Below, piece by piece: positions 28,295-37,128 of a DNA stretch of 53,637 nt. Position 1 is the first letter of the stretch. Each line of letters begins with the position of its first letter. Position numbers and translations under genes: made by a program. The stretch covers positions 1-53,637 of the forward strand of contig FNUU01000016.1 of NCBI GenBank assembly GCA_900108205.1, in the 5' to 3' direction. The notes below the pieces were generated by a model, which had not been told where the DNA came from, searched no databases, and saw nothing but the letters and a program-made list of their open reading frames with translations. The stretch comes from Eubacterium ruminantium. GTDB lineage: Bacteria; Bacillota; Clostridia; Lachnospirales; Lachnospiraceae.

Positions 28295-28582
28295 TTATCC
28301 CTCACGATATGCATTATCATTCAGTATCGGTTCCGGAGCAAACTTACTCTTCGGCGAAGTCTCATAACGAAGCTTGTACCACTGATAATATGAATAATCC
28401 CGGAGATCATCATACGAAAATGTCATATCATTCCTGTACATATAATCATATATAGCGAACTTCTCCGACAGATTGACATGCTGTACCTCTACTGTATTTC
28501 TATTTCTCGTTGTGGAAAGATAAATGATAACGAACAGCAGTACTATATTTAACCCTATACTAATCCAAAATTCTATTTGCAT
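28295..28582 (-). CDS. Small single-pass membrane protein
   Basis: 95 residues from ATG 28582 (ribosome site ACGGAGGATAGTCAT). One N-terminal membrane segment, FWISIGLNIVLLFVIIYLS (about 5-23), then a charged, tyrosine-rich soluble tail (YDYMYRNDMTFSYDDLRDYS). It lies between the WYL regulator and brxA. I know no family for it. Its location at the head of the BREX operon suggests a membrane-linked accessory or sensor, which is inference only. Confidence 0.65.
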   Translation of the reverse strand: MQIEFWISIGLNIVLLFVIIYLSTTRNRNTVEVQHVNLSEKFAIYDYMYRNDMTFSYDDLRDYSYYQWYKLRYETSPKSKFAPEPILNDNAYREG

Positions 28583-28603
28583 ATGACTATCCTCCGTCAC
28601 CAA

Positions 28604-29584
28604 TCACACCGTATATTTCTTACTTATAAGTTGCTTCATCCTCTCCTTAACCCCTTCCGGGCCTTCGATTACTACCCGGCCGCCCAGGGCTACTATCCAT
28701 CCAAGGAACTGATCGCTTACTGCCACGTCAACTCTCGCACGAAAGTGTTTGTCATCAACCTTCTGCAGCGTTGAATCTCTACCAAATCGGTCGATGATCA
28801 CATTTGCCATCTCATTTTCGCAGAGGAGGGTAACGCGCTCCTCCTGCCCGCCGAACATCCGAAAATGCCTCTTCGAATACACTTCCTTATCAATCTTTCG
28901 GAACTTCGTCGCGCCCTGCCGCTTCTCCTTCGTTTCCTCGGTCTGCAGCATTTTATCGACTCTGTAATGCTTGAAATCGTCCACCGCCTTGTCGTAGCCC
29001 ACCAGATAATAATTCTCATCATCCCACAGCAGCGCCCACGGGCTGATATCGTAGTACGCCCCGTCGTGGCGAAGCTCCATCTTACCCTCCACGTTCCATG
29101 AGAAGTATTTGAACCTGATCCGGTGATTATTTGTGATTGCATTCTGAATAGCGTCCACCGTGTAGAAAATGCTCTCATTCATATTTTTCACGCGGTTCGA
29201 CACGTAAACGTCGCGGTCGATCAGCCTGGCGTCATAGTTACTCGCCATGTGCTCGATCTTCTCGATCAGCTCTTTTGACTTTTTCAGGGTTATGAATTTG
29301 GAGGATGCGATTGCATCCACGATGATGTGAAGCTCGGCCAGCTCAAAATCTCGCGCGCCACAATAATAATACGTCCGGAACCCCTCCTGACGCTTCAGGA
29401 TCTCTATGCCGAAATCGTTCAGCGCATCCAGATCGTCGTAAATACTCTTACGCTGCGCCTCGATATCGTATTTCTTCAGCTCCGCGATGATCTCCGCCAT
29501 CGTGAGCGCATGGTTTTCGTCCGTCTGCTCCTGCATGATCTTCGCCAGATAAAACAGCTTCAGCTTCTGATTTTTCCCCTTCAT
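28604..29584 (-). CDS. WYL-domain transcription regulator (BrxR-like role)
   Basis: 326 residues. Residues 1-75 form a winged helix (LTMAEIIAELKKYDIEAQRK, SIYDDLDALNDFGIEI); the centre contains the WYL domain (ISPWALLWDDENYYLVGYDK, then FKHYRVDKM) and a WCX-type C terminus (VVIEGPEGVKERMKQLI). WYL proteins repress or activate defence operons on sensing nucleic acid or nucleotides and are frequently first in BREX loci. Start ATG 29584 after GAGGAGCAAGGTGT. Base composition stands out: about 53% GC in a sampled line against about 40% in the neighbouring brx genes, suggesting separate acquisition. Confidence 0.9.
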   Translation of the reverse strand: MKGKNQKLKLFYLAKIMQEQTDENHALTMAEIIAELKKYDIEAQRKSIYDDLDALNDFGIEILKRQEGFRTYYYCGARDFELAELHIIVDAIASSKFITLKKSKELIEKIEHMASNYDARLIDRDVYVSNRVKNMNESIFYTVDAIQNAITNNHRIRFKYFSWNVEGKMELRHDGAYYDISPWALLWDDENYYLVGYDKAVDDFKHYRVDKMLQTEETKEKRQGATKFRKIDKEVYSKRHFRMFGGQEERVTLLCENEMANVIIDRFGRDSTLQKVDDKHFRARVDVAVSDQFLGWIVALGGRVVIEGPEGVKERMKQLISKKYTV

Positions 29585-29699
29585 ACACCTTGCTCCTCAT
29601 CCCATAATCTATTCCGACAGTTCATGCGATCAATTGGTCACAGAACTCTTTACACTCTTCTCCGCGGAACCCCATATATTCCGCATTTACATATGTAGA

Positions 29700-29728
29700 A
29701 TTATATCATAAAACATAGGTTTATAAAA
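29700..29728 (-). promoter_or_regulatory. Candidate promoter of the WYL-BREX operon
   Basis: On the minus strand a perfect TATAAT (29705-29700) lies 17 bases after a weak TTTTAT (29728-29723). It is 115 bases upstream of the WYL start, and no other strong promoter is visible within the operon. Support is limited to the -10 box and spacing. Confidence 0.35.
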
Positions 29729-29735
29729 GGGACAG

Positions 29736-29757
29736 AGCAACATTTTGTTGCTTTTTG
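29736..29757. terminator. Short hairpin with T-tract
   Basis: AGCAAC, four to five bases of loop, GTTGCT followed by TTTTT on the plus strand. On the minus strand it lies downstream of the exonuclease gene and upstream of the WYL promoter, where it could end the exonuclease transcript, though the minus-strand T-run is weaker. Confidence 0.4.
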
Positions 29758-29794
29758 CATCATCCTGCATCATCATATGCACTCTTGTATACTC

Positions 29795-30460
29795 TTATTC
29801 AGTTATGAACCCTGCAGCCATCAGAATATCACCTAATCCATAGCATAATCTCTCTGGTTTAGAATCATCATGTGCCCTCTCATAATACGGGTTAAGTACA
29901 AGTTTATCCTCCCTCCGCATTTTCGCATATAGAAGCGCCGTATTATAAGCATCATCAAGACCATTATGTGCTCTTCCGTCTGTACAAATGTCCGTTGCGA
30001 TAAGTGCCTCCTCTAATGAATAGCACTTTTTCATCTTCATCTTCTCGGAAAACTCAGGCTGGCAGTCTATCCAGGTTTCAAGCATTTTTTCGAATCTCGA
30101 ACCTGCCTTCAGTCCTTTAGCTCCTATTTCATGTATAAACTGGAACTTATCAGAATTACTCCATGAAACAGCTGTTACTTCCTCATTTTCCGGAAGCCAT
30201 GCCATAAATCTTTCAAGAGCCGTTTCCAGCCTCGGAGCATCCCAAAGATCCACATCGGTTATTCCTGTAAGCTTCTTTATAAAGCCATCCAGATAGCCAA
30301 ACTCAGGTTTCACGAAAGTATTGAATGTATCAATCACTTCATATTCTTCATTCATCAGAGTTGCCCCAATCTGTATGGTTTCCTGATTATACCGATATCT
30401 TTTTTTACAACTTCTCGGAACTCTGCACATTTCCAAATCCACTACAACATAATAACTCAT
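29795..30460 (-). CDS. DEDDh 3'-5' exonuclease (DnaQ/KapD-like)
   Basis: 222 residues from ATG 30460 (GGAGGACGTGT just upstream; the frame extends to 30496 without a ribosome site). Exo motifs: ExoI VVVDLEM, ExoII in VSWSNSDKFQF, ExoIII AHNGLDDAYNTALLYAKM with the DEDDh histidine. The layout matches the KapD/ERI-1-like exonucleases that act on RNA or single-stranded DNA. It stands alone, just outside the BREX operon and after a 300-base gene-free gap, so it may belong to the chromosome or to the mobile element. A role in defence is not shown. Confidence 0.85.
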   Translation of the reverse strand: MSYYVVVDLEMCRVPRSCKKRYRYNQETIQIGATLMNEEYEVIDTFNTFVKPEFGYLDGFIKKLTGITDVDLWDAPRLETALERFMAWLPENEEVTAVSWSNSDKFQFIHEIGAKGLKAGSRFEKMLETWIDCQPEFSEKMKMKKCYSLEEALIATDICTDGRAHNGLDDAYNTALLYAKMRREDKLVLNPYYERAHDDSKPERLCYGLGDILMAAGFITE

Positions 30461-30496
30461 ACACGTCCTCCTTATCCCGGGGCAATCAAAACCCAC

Positions 30497-31080
30497 TTCT
30501 CATCCAGCATGATTCATATGATCCAGTTTGTCCGGTCCGACTCAATCTCCGGCCACAAATCCCAACAATATAAACACCCAAAAAACCATCTTTAGTACCA
30601 GTTTAAATGGCCAAAATATCAGATTAAACACCATCTTCACATGCCTCACCGTCCTTCCAAAAGCTCTCTCCTACACTCGTTGTAATGCTTACAGCACATG
30701 CAACATCCTTTACATGTTTTCTTTCTCATCATCCAAAATTTAAGTCTTTGAAGCATTTATACTACCTCTTTTCTGTAAGAATAATTGCAATCAAACTTCC
30801 TTCTGACTCTATCCTACACAATTGTCTGGTCGATAAAAATGCCATACTTTATGTAAACCAAATATTGTAAATCGTACATCCCAAATCCTTAATTTTATAT
30901 AGTGAAACACGCCTTAATTTTATGATGTTAAGTTATTTATCCGAATCCTTAACATAATTAGTTTGAGTTTTTTTGATTCAGTTTTATATAGATATGTCAT
31001 CTGGATTCATTACTCAACTATTCAGAAAAATATTGGAAACTGCAAAATGTCATTAAACCAGTCATCAAGGGGATTGGGGA
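30497..31080. other. AT-rich gene-free stretch
   Basis: No frame here has a ribosome site or recognisable product on either strand. The stretch is AT-rich, with a short GGGGAC/GTCCCC hairpin at its right edge (about 31074-31091). It separates the exonuclease/BREX part from the conjugation part. I see no tRNA or attachment repeat. Confidence 0.5.
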
Positions 31081-31099
31081 CTGCGTCCCCAACAAGCAG

Positions 31100-31146
31100 A
31101 AAAGACCCATAATGTGCGATTTAAAAACGCACATTATGGGTCTTTT
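31100..31146. terminator. Strong bidirectional intrinsic terminator (19-bp perfect stem)
   Basis: AAAAGACCCATAATGTGCG at 31100-31118 is exactly complementary to 31128-31146, with a 9-base loop. Each strand ends in CTTTTC. It lies 125 bases past the XRE-like gene and probably ends the long conjugation transcript on the minus strand. The stem is unusually long for a terminator and could also be an element-end structure. Confidence 0.65.
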
Positions 31147-31270
31147 CGTTGCTTGCCAAGAATTGGACATGCCAATTCTCTTGTACTTCTACACCATTTT
31201 ATATTTACTTCTGCACCACTTTAATAGTTATTATTTTCGCCGAGATCATACTGGTGCCTATGATATATCA

Positions 31271-31597
31271 CTATATTTGATTATTTCCAGAGGCCTTTCT
31301 TTCTGCCTTTATTCTCTCGATGGTTTTCTGAATTAACTCAACATTCTCATCTGTGATCTCAAAGAGAAAAGGATTACCCTTTCCCTCGGCAAGATAATCC
31401 GCCGAGATAAACATCTTGTTACACATTAAATATACCTCAGACACGGTCAGTTCTTCGCCTTCAGCATTGATTATTTCGTTTAGTCTTTCCTCGTTTATCC
31501 CCGTAAGACCTTCAAATATTTCATGTGAAATATTGTAATCATCCAATAATTTCTTTAAATTTTTACCCATTGTTATACAAATATCATCTTTTTCCAT
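31271..31597 (-). CDS. XRE-like helix-turn-helix protein (108 aa)
   Basis: 108 residues. LKKLLDDYNISHEIFEGLTG followed by INEERLNEIINAEGEELTV fits a Cro/CI-type HTH, then VSEVYLMCNKMFISADYLAE is the usual domain end seen in phage-like repressors (SADYLL/SADYLA). The C terminus is helical and charged. It lies seven bases after the alarmone synthetase gene, so the two are co-transcribed; AAGGGCTAT precedes the ATG. Probably a regulator of the element. The HTH is less canonical than that of the protein at 1648-1872. Confidence 0.65.
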   Translation of the reverse strand: MEKDDICITMGKNLKKLLDDYNISHEIFEGLTGINEERLNEIINAEGEELTVSEVYLMCNKMFISADYLAEGKGNPFLFEITDENVELIQKTIERIKAERKASGNNQI

Positions 31598-31604
31598 ATA
31601 GCCC

Positions 31605-32324
31605 TTAATCCTCCTCTATTCCGGCCTCATGTGCACGCTTATTTATATCCTCCATCTTTGCATCCAGCTTAGCTGCAATCTCGGCACAGACAAGAAGTTC
31701 CTTTTCCAGTTCTTTAACAACATTCTGATCTATATCTTTCTTGTATTTGATCTTGTGTTCAAGGCTCGCCCACCAATCCATCGAAATGGTACGCAGCTGC
31801 ACCTCCACCTTCATAAGCTTCTTTCTGTCATGTAAAAAGATAGGCGTTTCAACTATCAGATGCAAGCTTCTGTAACCGTTTTTCTTTGGATTTTGGATAT
31901 AATCCTTCTTCTCTACCAGCCTGACATCATCCTGCTCTAACAATGCCTTCTCCAGCATGTAAATATCTGCCGGAAAAGAACAGATAACTCGAATACCGGC
32001 AATATCGGTAAGATTATCCTCTATAGTTTGAACTGTCGGAAATATATTTTTACGGCGCATCTTTTCCGCTATACTCTCCGGTGACTTCAGCCTGGACTTA
32101 ATCGTTTCTATCGGATTTCGATCATACTTCAAAGATAACTCTTCGTTCAACACATTGAACTTTGTCTCTATTTCCATAATCGCACATCTGTAATATGCCA
32201 TTAATTCCTTGTACGGCTGGACATTCTGCTCCAACCATTTTCTTGCCTCCTCCGGCGATACTCTTACTTCGTTTAAAATATTAGCGATTTCATTACCTGC
32301 AACCTGTATACTTGTATTTTCCAT
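31605..32324 (-). CDS. Small alarmone synthetase (RelA/SpoT domain, YjbM/RelQ type)
   Basis: 239 residues. It has the synthetase core only: DNLTDIAGIRVICSF (about 105), NPKKNGYRSLHLIVETP (about 145), and MKVEVQLRTISMDWWASLEH (about 175), with a helical C terminus; no HD hydrolase or TGS domains. Such proteins make ppGpp, pppGpp or pGpp from GTP/GDP and ATP. I place the start at ATG 32324, with GGAAGGATC upstream; the ATG at 32342 lacks a ribosome site. It lies at the tail of the conjugation module, where it might act on host growth, or as a toxin-like defence protein. An adjacent XRE-like gene is the only candidate partner. Confidence 0.88.
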   Translation of the reverse strand: MENTSIQVAGNEIANILNEVRVSPEEARKWLEQNVQPYKELMAYYRCAIMEIETKFNVLNEELSLKYDRNPIETIKSRLKSPESIAEKMRRKNIFPTVQTIEDNLTDIAGIRVICSFPADIYMLEKALLEQDDVRLVEKKDYIQNPKKNGYRSLHLIVETPIFLHDRKKLMKVEVQLRTISMDWWASLEHKIKYKKDIDQNVVKELEKELLVCAEIAAKLDAKMEDINKRAHEAGIEED

Positions 32325-32381
32325 TGTTATAGATCCTTCCATTGTTTAAACAGCACCAAACAAAGCCATTATACCATACAT

Positions 32382-33398
32382 TCATTCAAAATAACCCATC
32401 GGATCTACAGCCTCACCATCAATATGCAATTCAAAATGCAAATGAGGACCGGTGGCAATACCGGACTCTCCAACCCTTCCAATCACTTCTCCGCGTTCTA
32501 TAAGATTACCTTCCTGGACAAATGACATGCTCTGATGCAGATACCAGGTCTGCATTCCATTTCCATGATCAATGACGACATATAACCCTCTGATGCTGTC
32601 TGCTCCCTTTGTGACAACCTCACCGAATTCTGCTGCAACAATATCCGAACCATAAGCCGCGCCGATATCAATCCCCCTGTGGTAGGTCGATGCTCCCGCA
32701 GTCGGAGCCTCTCTCGGGCCAAAATCATCCGTTATCTCTCCCACAGGAACCGATGGACATGGCCATAGTAGTTCGCTATACAGTGCATCTCCCGGCGTTG
32801 AATCATCATCTATAATGACTATCGGTCGAACATCATCCCCTCCTGAATCCGCCTCTGAATCTGAGCTTCCAAACAGGATACTGATAACCATACTGATGAT
32901 CAAATACACAACAACTATCGCCACCAGAACCGGAATCATCGTTGCAACTATAACAGCTTTGATGATCTTGATAAGTGCCTTCAGTAGTTCGAGCAGTTCA
33001 TTATCTCGCATTCGCTTCTGATATGGAGACAGTCCATAGTTCCCCGATGACCAGTCATTACCAGATCCATCATCCCCTCCTCCAAACAGTCCATCACCGG
33101 ATCCGCCTTCCTCAGATTCTCCGGCATATTTGTTTGCACTACCCTTCAGATGCTTTATAGATGATGATACCGGACGAGTGACGGTTCTCTTTATTCTCTT
33201 TACTGATACGCCTTGTTTTTTGCCTTTCTTGCCGTTATCATCCTTCTTGCCAATATAGTTCTTGCGGTTCTTCTCGGAACGGTTTCTGCTCGAGGATCTG
33301 TTGTTCTTCCCAGAATTATTCTTATTACTTGTTACGACCTTCTCACCATCGACGGTCCTTATGGTTCTAACCTGATAGGTTGGTTTTTCTTTATCCAA
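32382..33398 (-). CDS. Membrane-anchored M23 peptidase of the conjugation machine
   Basis: 338 residues. The N-terminal 140 are basic, serine- and asparagine-rich and probably cytoplasmic. A membrane segment follows (VIVATMIPVLVAIVVVYLII, about 148-167), then a linker, then an M23 LytM domain: DFGPREAPTAGASTYHRGID (HxxxD) and GPHLHFELH (HxH) with zinc ligands intact, ending VDPMGYF. It cleaves peptidoglycan crosslinks so the type IV channel can cross the wall. The frame has no upstream ATG; the start is TTG at 33398, with GGAAGTGAGG just upstream. It replaces the NlpC/P60 or CHAP hydrolase found in related elements. Confidence 0.88.
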   Translation of the reverse strand: MDKEKPTYQVRTIRTVDGEKVVTSNKNNSGKNNRSSSRNRSEKNRKNYIGKKDDNGKKGKKQGVSVKRIKRTVTRPVSSSIKHLKGSANKYAGESEEGGSGDGLFGGGDDGSGNDWSSGNYGLSPYQKRMRDNELLELLKALIKIIKAVIVATMIPVLVAIVVVYLIISMVISILFGSSDSEADSGGDDVRPIVIIDDDSTPGDALYSELLWPCPSVPVGEITDDFGPREAPTAGASTYHRGIDIGAAYGSDIVAAEFGEVVTKGADSIRGLYVVIDHGNGMQTWYLHQSMSFVQEGNLIERGEVIGRVGESGIATGPHLHFELHIDGEAVDPMGYFE

Positions 33399-33498
33399 AA
33401 CCTCACTTCCTTCCTGTAAACAAAAAAGACGTTACAAGTATTTCTACCTGCAACGCCTTGCAACAGCTTTTATTTCATAAAATGATTATTCAGCCTTC

Positions 33499-33765
33499 TT
33501 ATTTTTCTTTTTGTCCTTCTTTTTCCTTGCTATTTTTGTATTCATTTTGAAGTTCAACGATTTGCTCATGTGTTAGTTTTTCGTTTTTAACTGCTCCTTT
33601 TATTACCATACCGACTTCATTATGATCAGTTCCATACCTTTCTTTTAAGTATTTTTCCTCAAACTCCTCAAATTCTTTATCGCTCATATTGTTGAATTCA
33701 TTCTCATCATCTTTATATGGTGTATCATCGCATATATACATTTCATAGCTTTCTTTTTTTGACAT
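33499..33765 (-). CDS. Hypothetical small acidic protein (88 aa)
   Basis: 88 residues from ATG 33765 (GAGGTGTG before it). Very charged: MSKKESYEMYICDDTPYKDD, a glutamate-rich helix EFEEFEEKYLKERYG, and a lysine/glutamate C terminus. No membrane segment, no known motif. It is the last of four small co-directional genes between virB4 and the M23 gene, a place where element-specific accessory genes usually lie. Confidence 0.6.
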   Translation of the reverse strand: MSKKESYEMYICDDTPYKDDENEFNNMSDKEFEEFEEKYLKERYGTDHNEVGMVIKGAVKNEKLTHEQIVELQNEYKNSKEKEGQKEK

Positions 33766-33789
33766 AATTACACACCTCATATACCAATA

Positions 33790-33975
33790 TTAGTCCAATG
33801 GTCTCCACAAACCATCTTTCCCAAGATACTTCGTTCTATATTCCTCATAGGTACGCTTTATATCGTCAGGAGCAGTTGGATCAAGATAAAAATAATCTGT
33901 ATCATCTTCCATTCTAAGCCACTTTTCTAGTGTTTTGCTCATATTTCTTTCTTCTTTACTTGGAAGAACCATCAT
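33790..33975 (-). CDS. Hypothetical small protein (61 aa)
   Basis: 61 residues; ATG 33975 is preceded by GAAGGAGTGGTTC. Aromatic and charged, with DYFYLDPTAPDDIKRTYEEY and a YLGKDGLWRPLD end. Located 24 bases before the next small gene. No family recognised. The good ribosome site and position in the operon support it being real. Confidence 0.55.
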   Translation of the reverse strand: MMVLPSKEERNMSKTLEKWLRMEDDTDYFYLDPTAPDDIKRTYEEYRTKYLGKDGLWRPLD

Positions 33976-34049
33976 AATGAACCACTCCTTCGACTAGTTT
34001 CAAAATCTCTTGTTGAACAACACTCTACAACTAGTTAATCATATTAATC

Positions 34050-34274
34050 TCAATTCCGTTCTTTTACACACATAATCAACTCATCTTTTCGCTCTTGTGG
34101 TATTCTTTCCCAATAACTTTCAGGCAAATACGCACAATCTGAAACCTTATCTATTGCCACATCAATTACCTTTGGTGGCTCTATAGCATGGCACAGCATC
34201 CTGTCACGATCCTTCCAATGGCACAAATGACACAATGATTTTTCCATTTGCTCTTTTGTTGGTTTTTTAATCAT
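34050..34274 (-). CDS. Small cysteine/histidine-rich protein, probable zinc binder
   Basis: 74 residues from ATG 34274, after an unusual GGGGGGGG ribosome-site run. CHLCHWKDRDRMLCHAIEPP and a later SDCAYLPESYWERI give four cysteines and two histidines, suggesting a zinc knuckle. The start could slip in the eight-G tract, which may be phase-variable in length. No named family; found in the accessory strip after virB4. Confidence 0.55.
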   Translation of the reverse strand: MIKKPTKEQMEKSLCHLCHWKDRDRMLCHAIEPPKVIDVAIDKVSDCAYLPESYWERIPQERKDELIMCVKERN

Positions 34275-34383
34275 TTGCTTTACCCCCCCCATTTTGTTTT
34301 TTATAAAACAATCCGCAAAACCAAAAGCATTGTATTTGATATATACTCAAATATTTAATTATTTTTGTAAGCATCCGTGGTAA

Positions 34384-34590
34384 TTATTTCTGCAAACCCA
34401 ACTTGATCCATGTCTCATCGCCCTCCTTAATTTCATCTACAGATAATTCACCAATATATATACCCATGTAATCTGATAAAGGTGTTACCCATTTTCCATC
34501 CTTCCACTGAAGAACCATTATACCTTTAGAATTAGAAATTAACTTAATAACGGTATTACGTTCTTCTATTATGAAATATTTTATTTCCAT
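34384..34590 (-). CDS. Hypothetical small protein (68 aa)
   Basis: 68 residues from ATG 34590 (GGTGATGTGC upstream; alternative GTG/ATG starts at 34599 and 34596). MEIKYFIIEERNTVIKLISN and WKDGKWVTPLSDYMGIYIGE look like a compact beta-rich domain. No family recognised. Lies 150 bases after virB4. Confidence 0.5.
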   Translation of the reverse strand: MEIKYFIIEERNTVIKLISNSKGIMVLQWKDGKWVTPLSDYMGIYIGELSVDEIKEGDETWIKLGLQK

Positions 34591-34751
34591 GCACATCACC
34601 CAAATACATATGTCGAGCCATTCGCCAAAGCTGATTCATCGTATTTATACTAGCTATTGTGACAAGTGAATTCGACATATAACAAATCAACAACCCCTGC
34701 TTCTTCTAAGGATTATTGTACCATCATCCCTTCATTTCCACTACACAATTT

Positions 34752-37067
34752 CTAAAACTCATGCTTCGGCTTGGTATCCGCCAGATCATATATAACTCCC
34801 TTCTCAATCCTGCCATCAAAGTTAATAAACTGATTACCACATTTGAAGAGTCCGCAACCTTCCTCAGCACTGATCAGCTTATCTGTCTGGATCTTTGAGA
34901 GTTCATACAGGTCCTTCAGTTCTGCAGCATCCAGCTGGGACTGTTTGAACATGACAACGATCTCACTGTTGGAAAGCATATTCTTGGCCGCCTCCGTATG
35001 CAGAAGCTTGTTGATGTTCTGGACGATTCCTGTGATATACCCGCCGTATTTACGCGACTCTGAATAGAACCTTTCAAAGAGATGCGACAAATAAATGTCA
35101 TCTAGGAACCTTCCGACCTCATCAATCTTGATATATGTCGGCTTGCCTGAAACAGAATTAAGCACAAGCCTATTTTGAATGGCATCCATGATCACCGTCA
35201 TCCCTGCATCCCAAACAGACTTGTCCATCCGGCTGATGTCAAAGCAGAGGATACGCGCGTTCATATTTACATTTGTAAGTCCGTTAAAACAACTCATAGC
35301 ACCGAATAACATTTGCTCCATATAGAGCGCCAGTTCCTTTGCCGAATCTTCCGGCTGACTCCTGATTGATTCGTAGAGATCATTCAGCGTTGGAATCTTC
35401 TCATATCCCAGTCCGACATACGTATTAAATATTCTCTGGCAGCACCTCATGAGGATCGACTCCATCGCCCTGGTGAAATCATTTCCAAGTGACGCATGGA
35501 AAAATGCAACCAGCAGTTCCATCTTCCTTCTCACGTCATCTCCATCGCCATAACCCTGGCACATATCCATTGCATTTATCATATCAGTCGATCCGGTTCC
35601 AAGCGTGATAACCTGCCCTCCCAGAGCCCTCGTCACATGAGTATATTCTCCATGCGGATCCACAAATATAATATCTCCCGGCGTGAGCAGAGCTTCGAGT
35701 ATAGCCGTGATCTTCACCCGCATCGACTTACCGGATCCCGGCACGCCCAAAACCCATTCATTCCCATTCAAAAGGAGCCGCCTGTCAATCAGCATTTCCT
35801 GCTTAGTATCCTCGTGCACGCCATAAGGAATACCGGTCACATGATTGATAATCACAGAGTCAAATGGCATCATGACCGCCTGATTCTCCGTCGTCACGTC
35901 ACGCAGGTTCGTGATCCAGCGTGGACCATATGGCAACACCGTATTGAGTCCCGGAAACTGCTGTAATGCAAGCGTAGACAGTTCAGCTCCGCATTCACTG
36001 GCTGTCTCAATCAGGCTGTCTGTGTATTCATTCAGTTTCTCAAGCGTATCAGCCAGTACAACCGCTGTAACATTTGACAGAAATATCCTCTGGTTTCTTT
36101 CAACCACATCTTCGCTCATTTCTTCCACTATCTTCTGGTCCTTGATAAATCTGAGCGGTGGCTTACTATATCTTCGTGTGTCCGCACCGGGACGCCTCTG
36201 CCATCTGTCAAGGTTCGATTCGGATGACATTTCCGAGTCCTCAAGGAGCTTTGTGATCGTCTCCGATGAGAGCGGTATGATGTCCACCGAGATCATCATA
36301 TTTGTATTTAACTCCATCAGCCGTGATAGTGTTTCCACCTTGAGCGACTTGCCCCAGTCTTTCAGAAAGAGTACTCTTCCGACCTTTTTGCCCATCTCAA
36401 AATAGAAATGGTGAAAATGAAATGTATCCGGGCAGAAATAATCCTTCCACGAACTGCGTCTTTTCTTCGCTGCCTCAAGATCAAAATTGTAATACTGCTC
36501 ACTCCCGGATCTGTAAAAATCGTAAAATATCTCCATCCTGTCATGGATGTTCATCTTATCAACAGACGAATTGATCTTCTTCAGACGTTTTGAAAAATCC
36601 TTCCCAAAGCGTTCAAAATACTCCTCAGCCGAATCACTATTCCGCCTGTCCGTCACAACCGTCAGATACCTCTCCTTGATAAGACCCGATGCCTTTGCAC
36701 GGTTATTACGGCGCATAGTATTGTATTCCTGCCGAAGCGAATCATAACCGTCACCAACATCAGTCCGAAGCTGAATATAGTTGGTCTTCTGATAATTGAT
36801 ATTTCTGTTGAACAGTGTGATCTTGTATGTCGTATCCCTGGCATCCAAACTGTTCAAAATATCCGAATAAGACATAAAAAAATCCTCCTGGTCTTCAATC
36901 GAACCGGAGGCAAAATCAACATCCTTGATCCTGTATGTACTTGAGTAAATATGATTCCTAAACTCCATCATACCGCTCTCATGGAGCTTAATACATGGTA
37001 ACGCCTGCTGAATGGTACGCACTTTGGATAGCGGTTTCTTGTAGTGTTTATTTTTTTCGAGTAGCAT
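34752..37067 (-). CDS. virB4: VirB4-type conjugation ATPase
   Basis: 771 residues. Walker A GVPGSGKSMRVK (about 441-452), DIIFVDPHGEYTHV shortly after (the VirB4/TraE FVDPxGE motif), Walker B TYIKIDEVGRFLD, and NSEIVVMFKQSQLDAAEL. This is the hexameric energising ATPase of type IV secretion, cytoplasmic and membrane-associated. Start ATG 37067 follows AAAGGAACATT. Comes 61 bases after the PrgI-family gene; that pair (VirB3-like with VirB4) is standard. No frameshift seen. Confidence 0.95.
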   Translation of the reverse strand: MLLEKNKHYKKPLSKVRTIQQALPCIKLHESGMMEFRNHIYSSTYRIKDVDFASGSIEDQEDFFMSYSDILNSLDARDTTYKITLFNRNINYQKTNYIQLRTDVGDGYDSLRQEYNTMRRNNRAKASGLIKERYLTVVTDRRNSDSAEEYFERFGKDFSKRLKKINSSVDKMNIHDRMEIFYDFYRSGSEQYYNFDLEAAKKRRSSWKDYFCPDTFHFHHFYFEMGKKVGRVLFLKDWGKSLKVETLSRLMELNTNMMISVDIIPLSSETITKLLEDSEMSSESNLDRWQRRPGADTRRYSKPPLRFIKDQKIVEEMSEDVVERNQRIFLSNVTAVVLADTLEKLNEYTDSLIETASECGAELSTLALQQFPGLNTVLPYGPRWITNLRDVTTENQAVMMPFDSVIINHVTGIPYGVHEDTKQEMLIDRRLLLNGNEWVLGVPGSGKSMRVKITAILEALLTPGDIIFVDPHGEYTHVTRALGGQVITLGTGSTDMINAMDMCQGYGDGDDVRRKMELLVAFFHASLGNDFTRAMESILMRCCQRIFNTYVGLGYEKIPTLNDLYESIRSQPEDSAKELALYMEQMLFGAMSCFNGLTNVNMNARILCFDISRMDKSVWDAGMTVIMDAIQNRLVLNSVSGKPTYIKIDEVGRFLDDIYLSHLFERFYSESRKYGGYITGIVQNINKLLHTEAAKNMLSNSEIVVMFKQSQLDAAELKDLYELSKIQTDKLISAEEGCGLFKCGNQFINFDGRIEKGVIYDLADTKPKHEF

Positions 37068-37128
37068 AATGTTCCTTTCTTTTATTGACTATTTTTCTTT
37101 CGTTGACTACACTATTATGCGAAAATAA

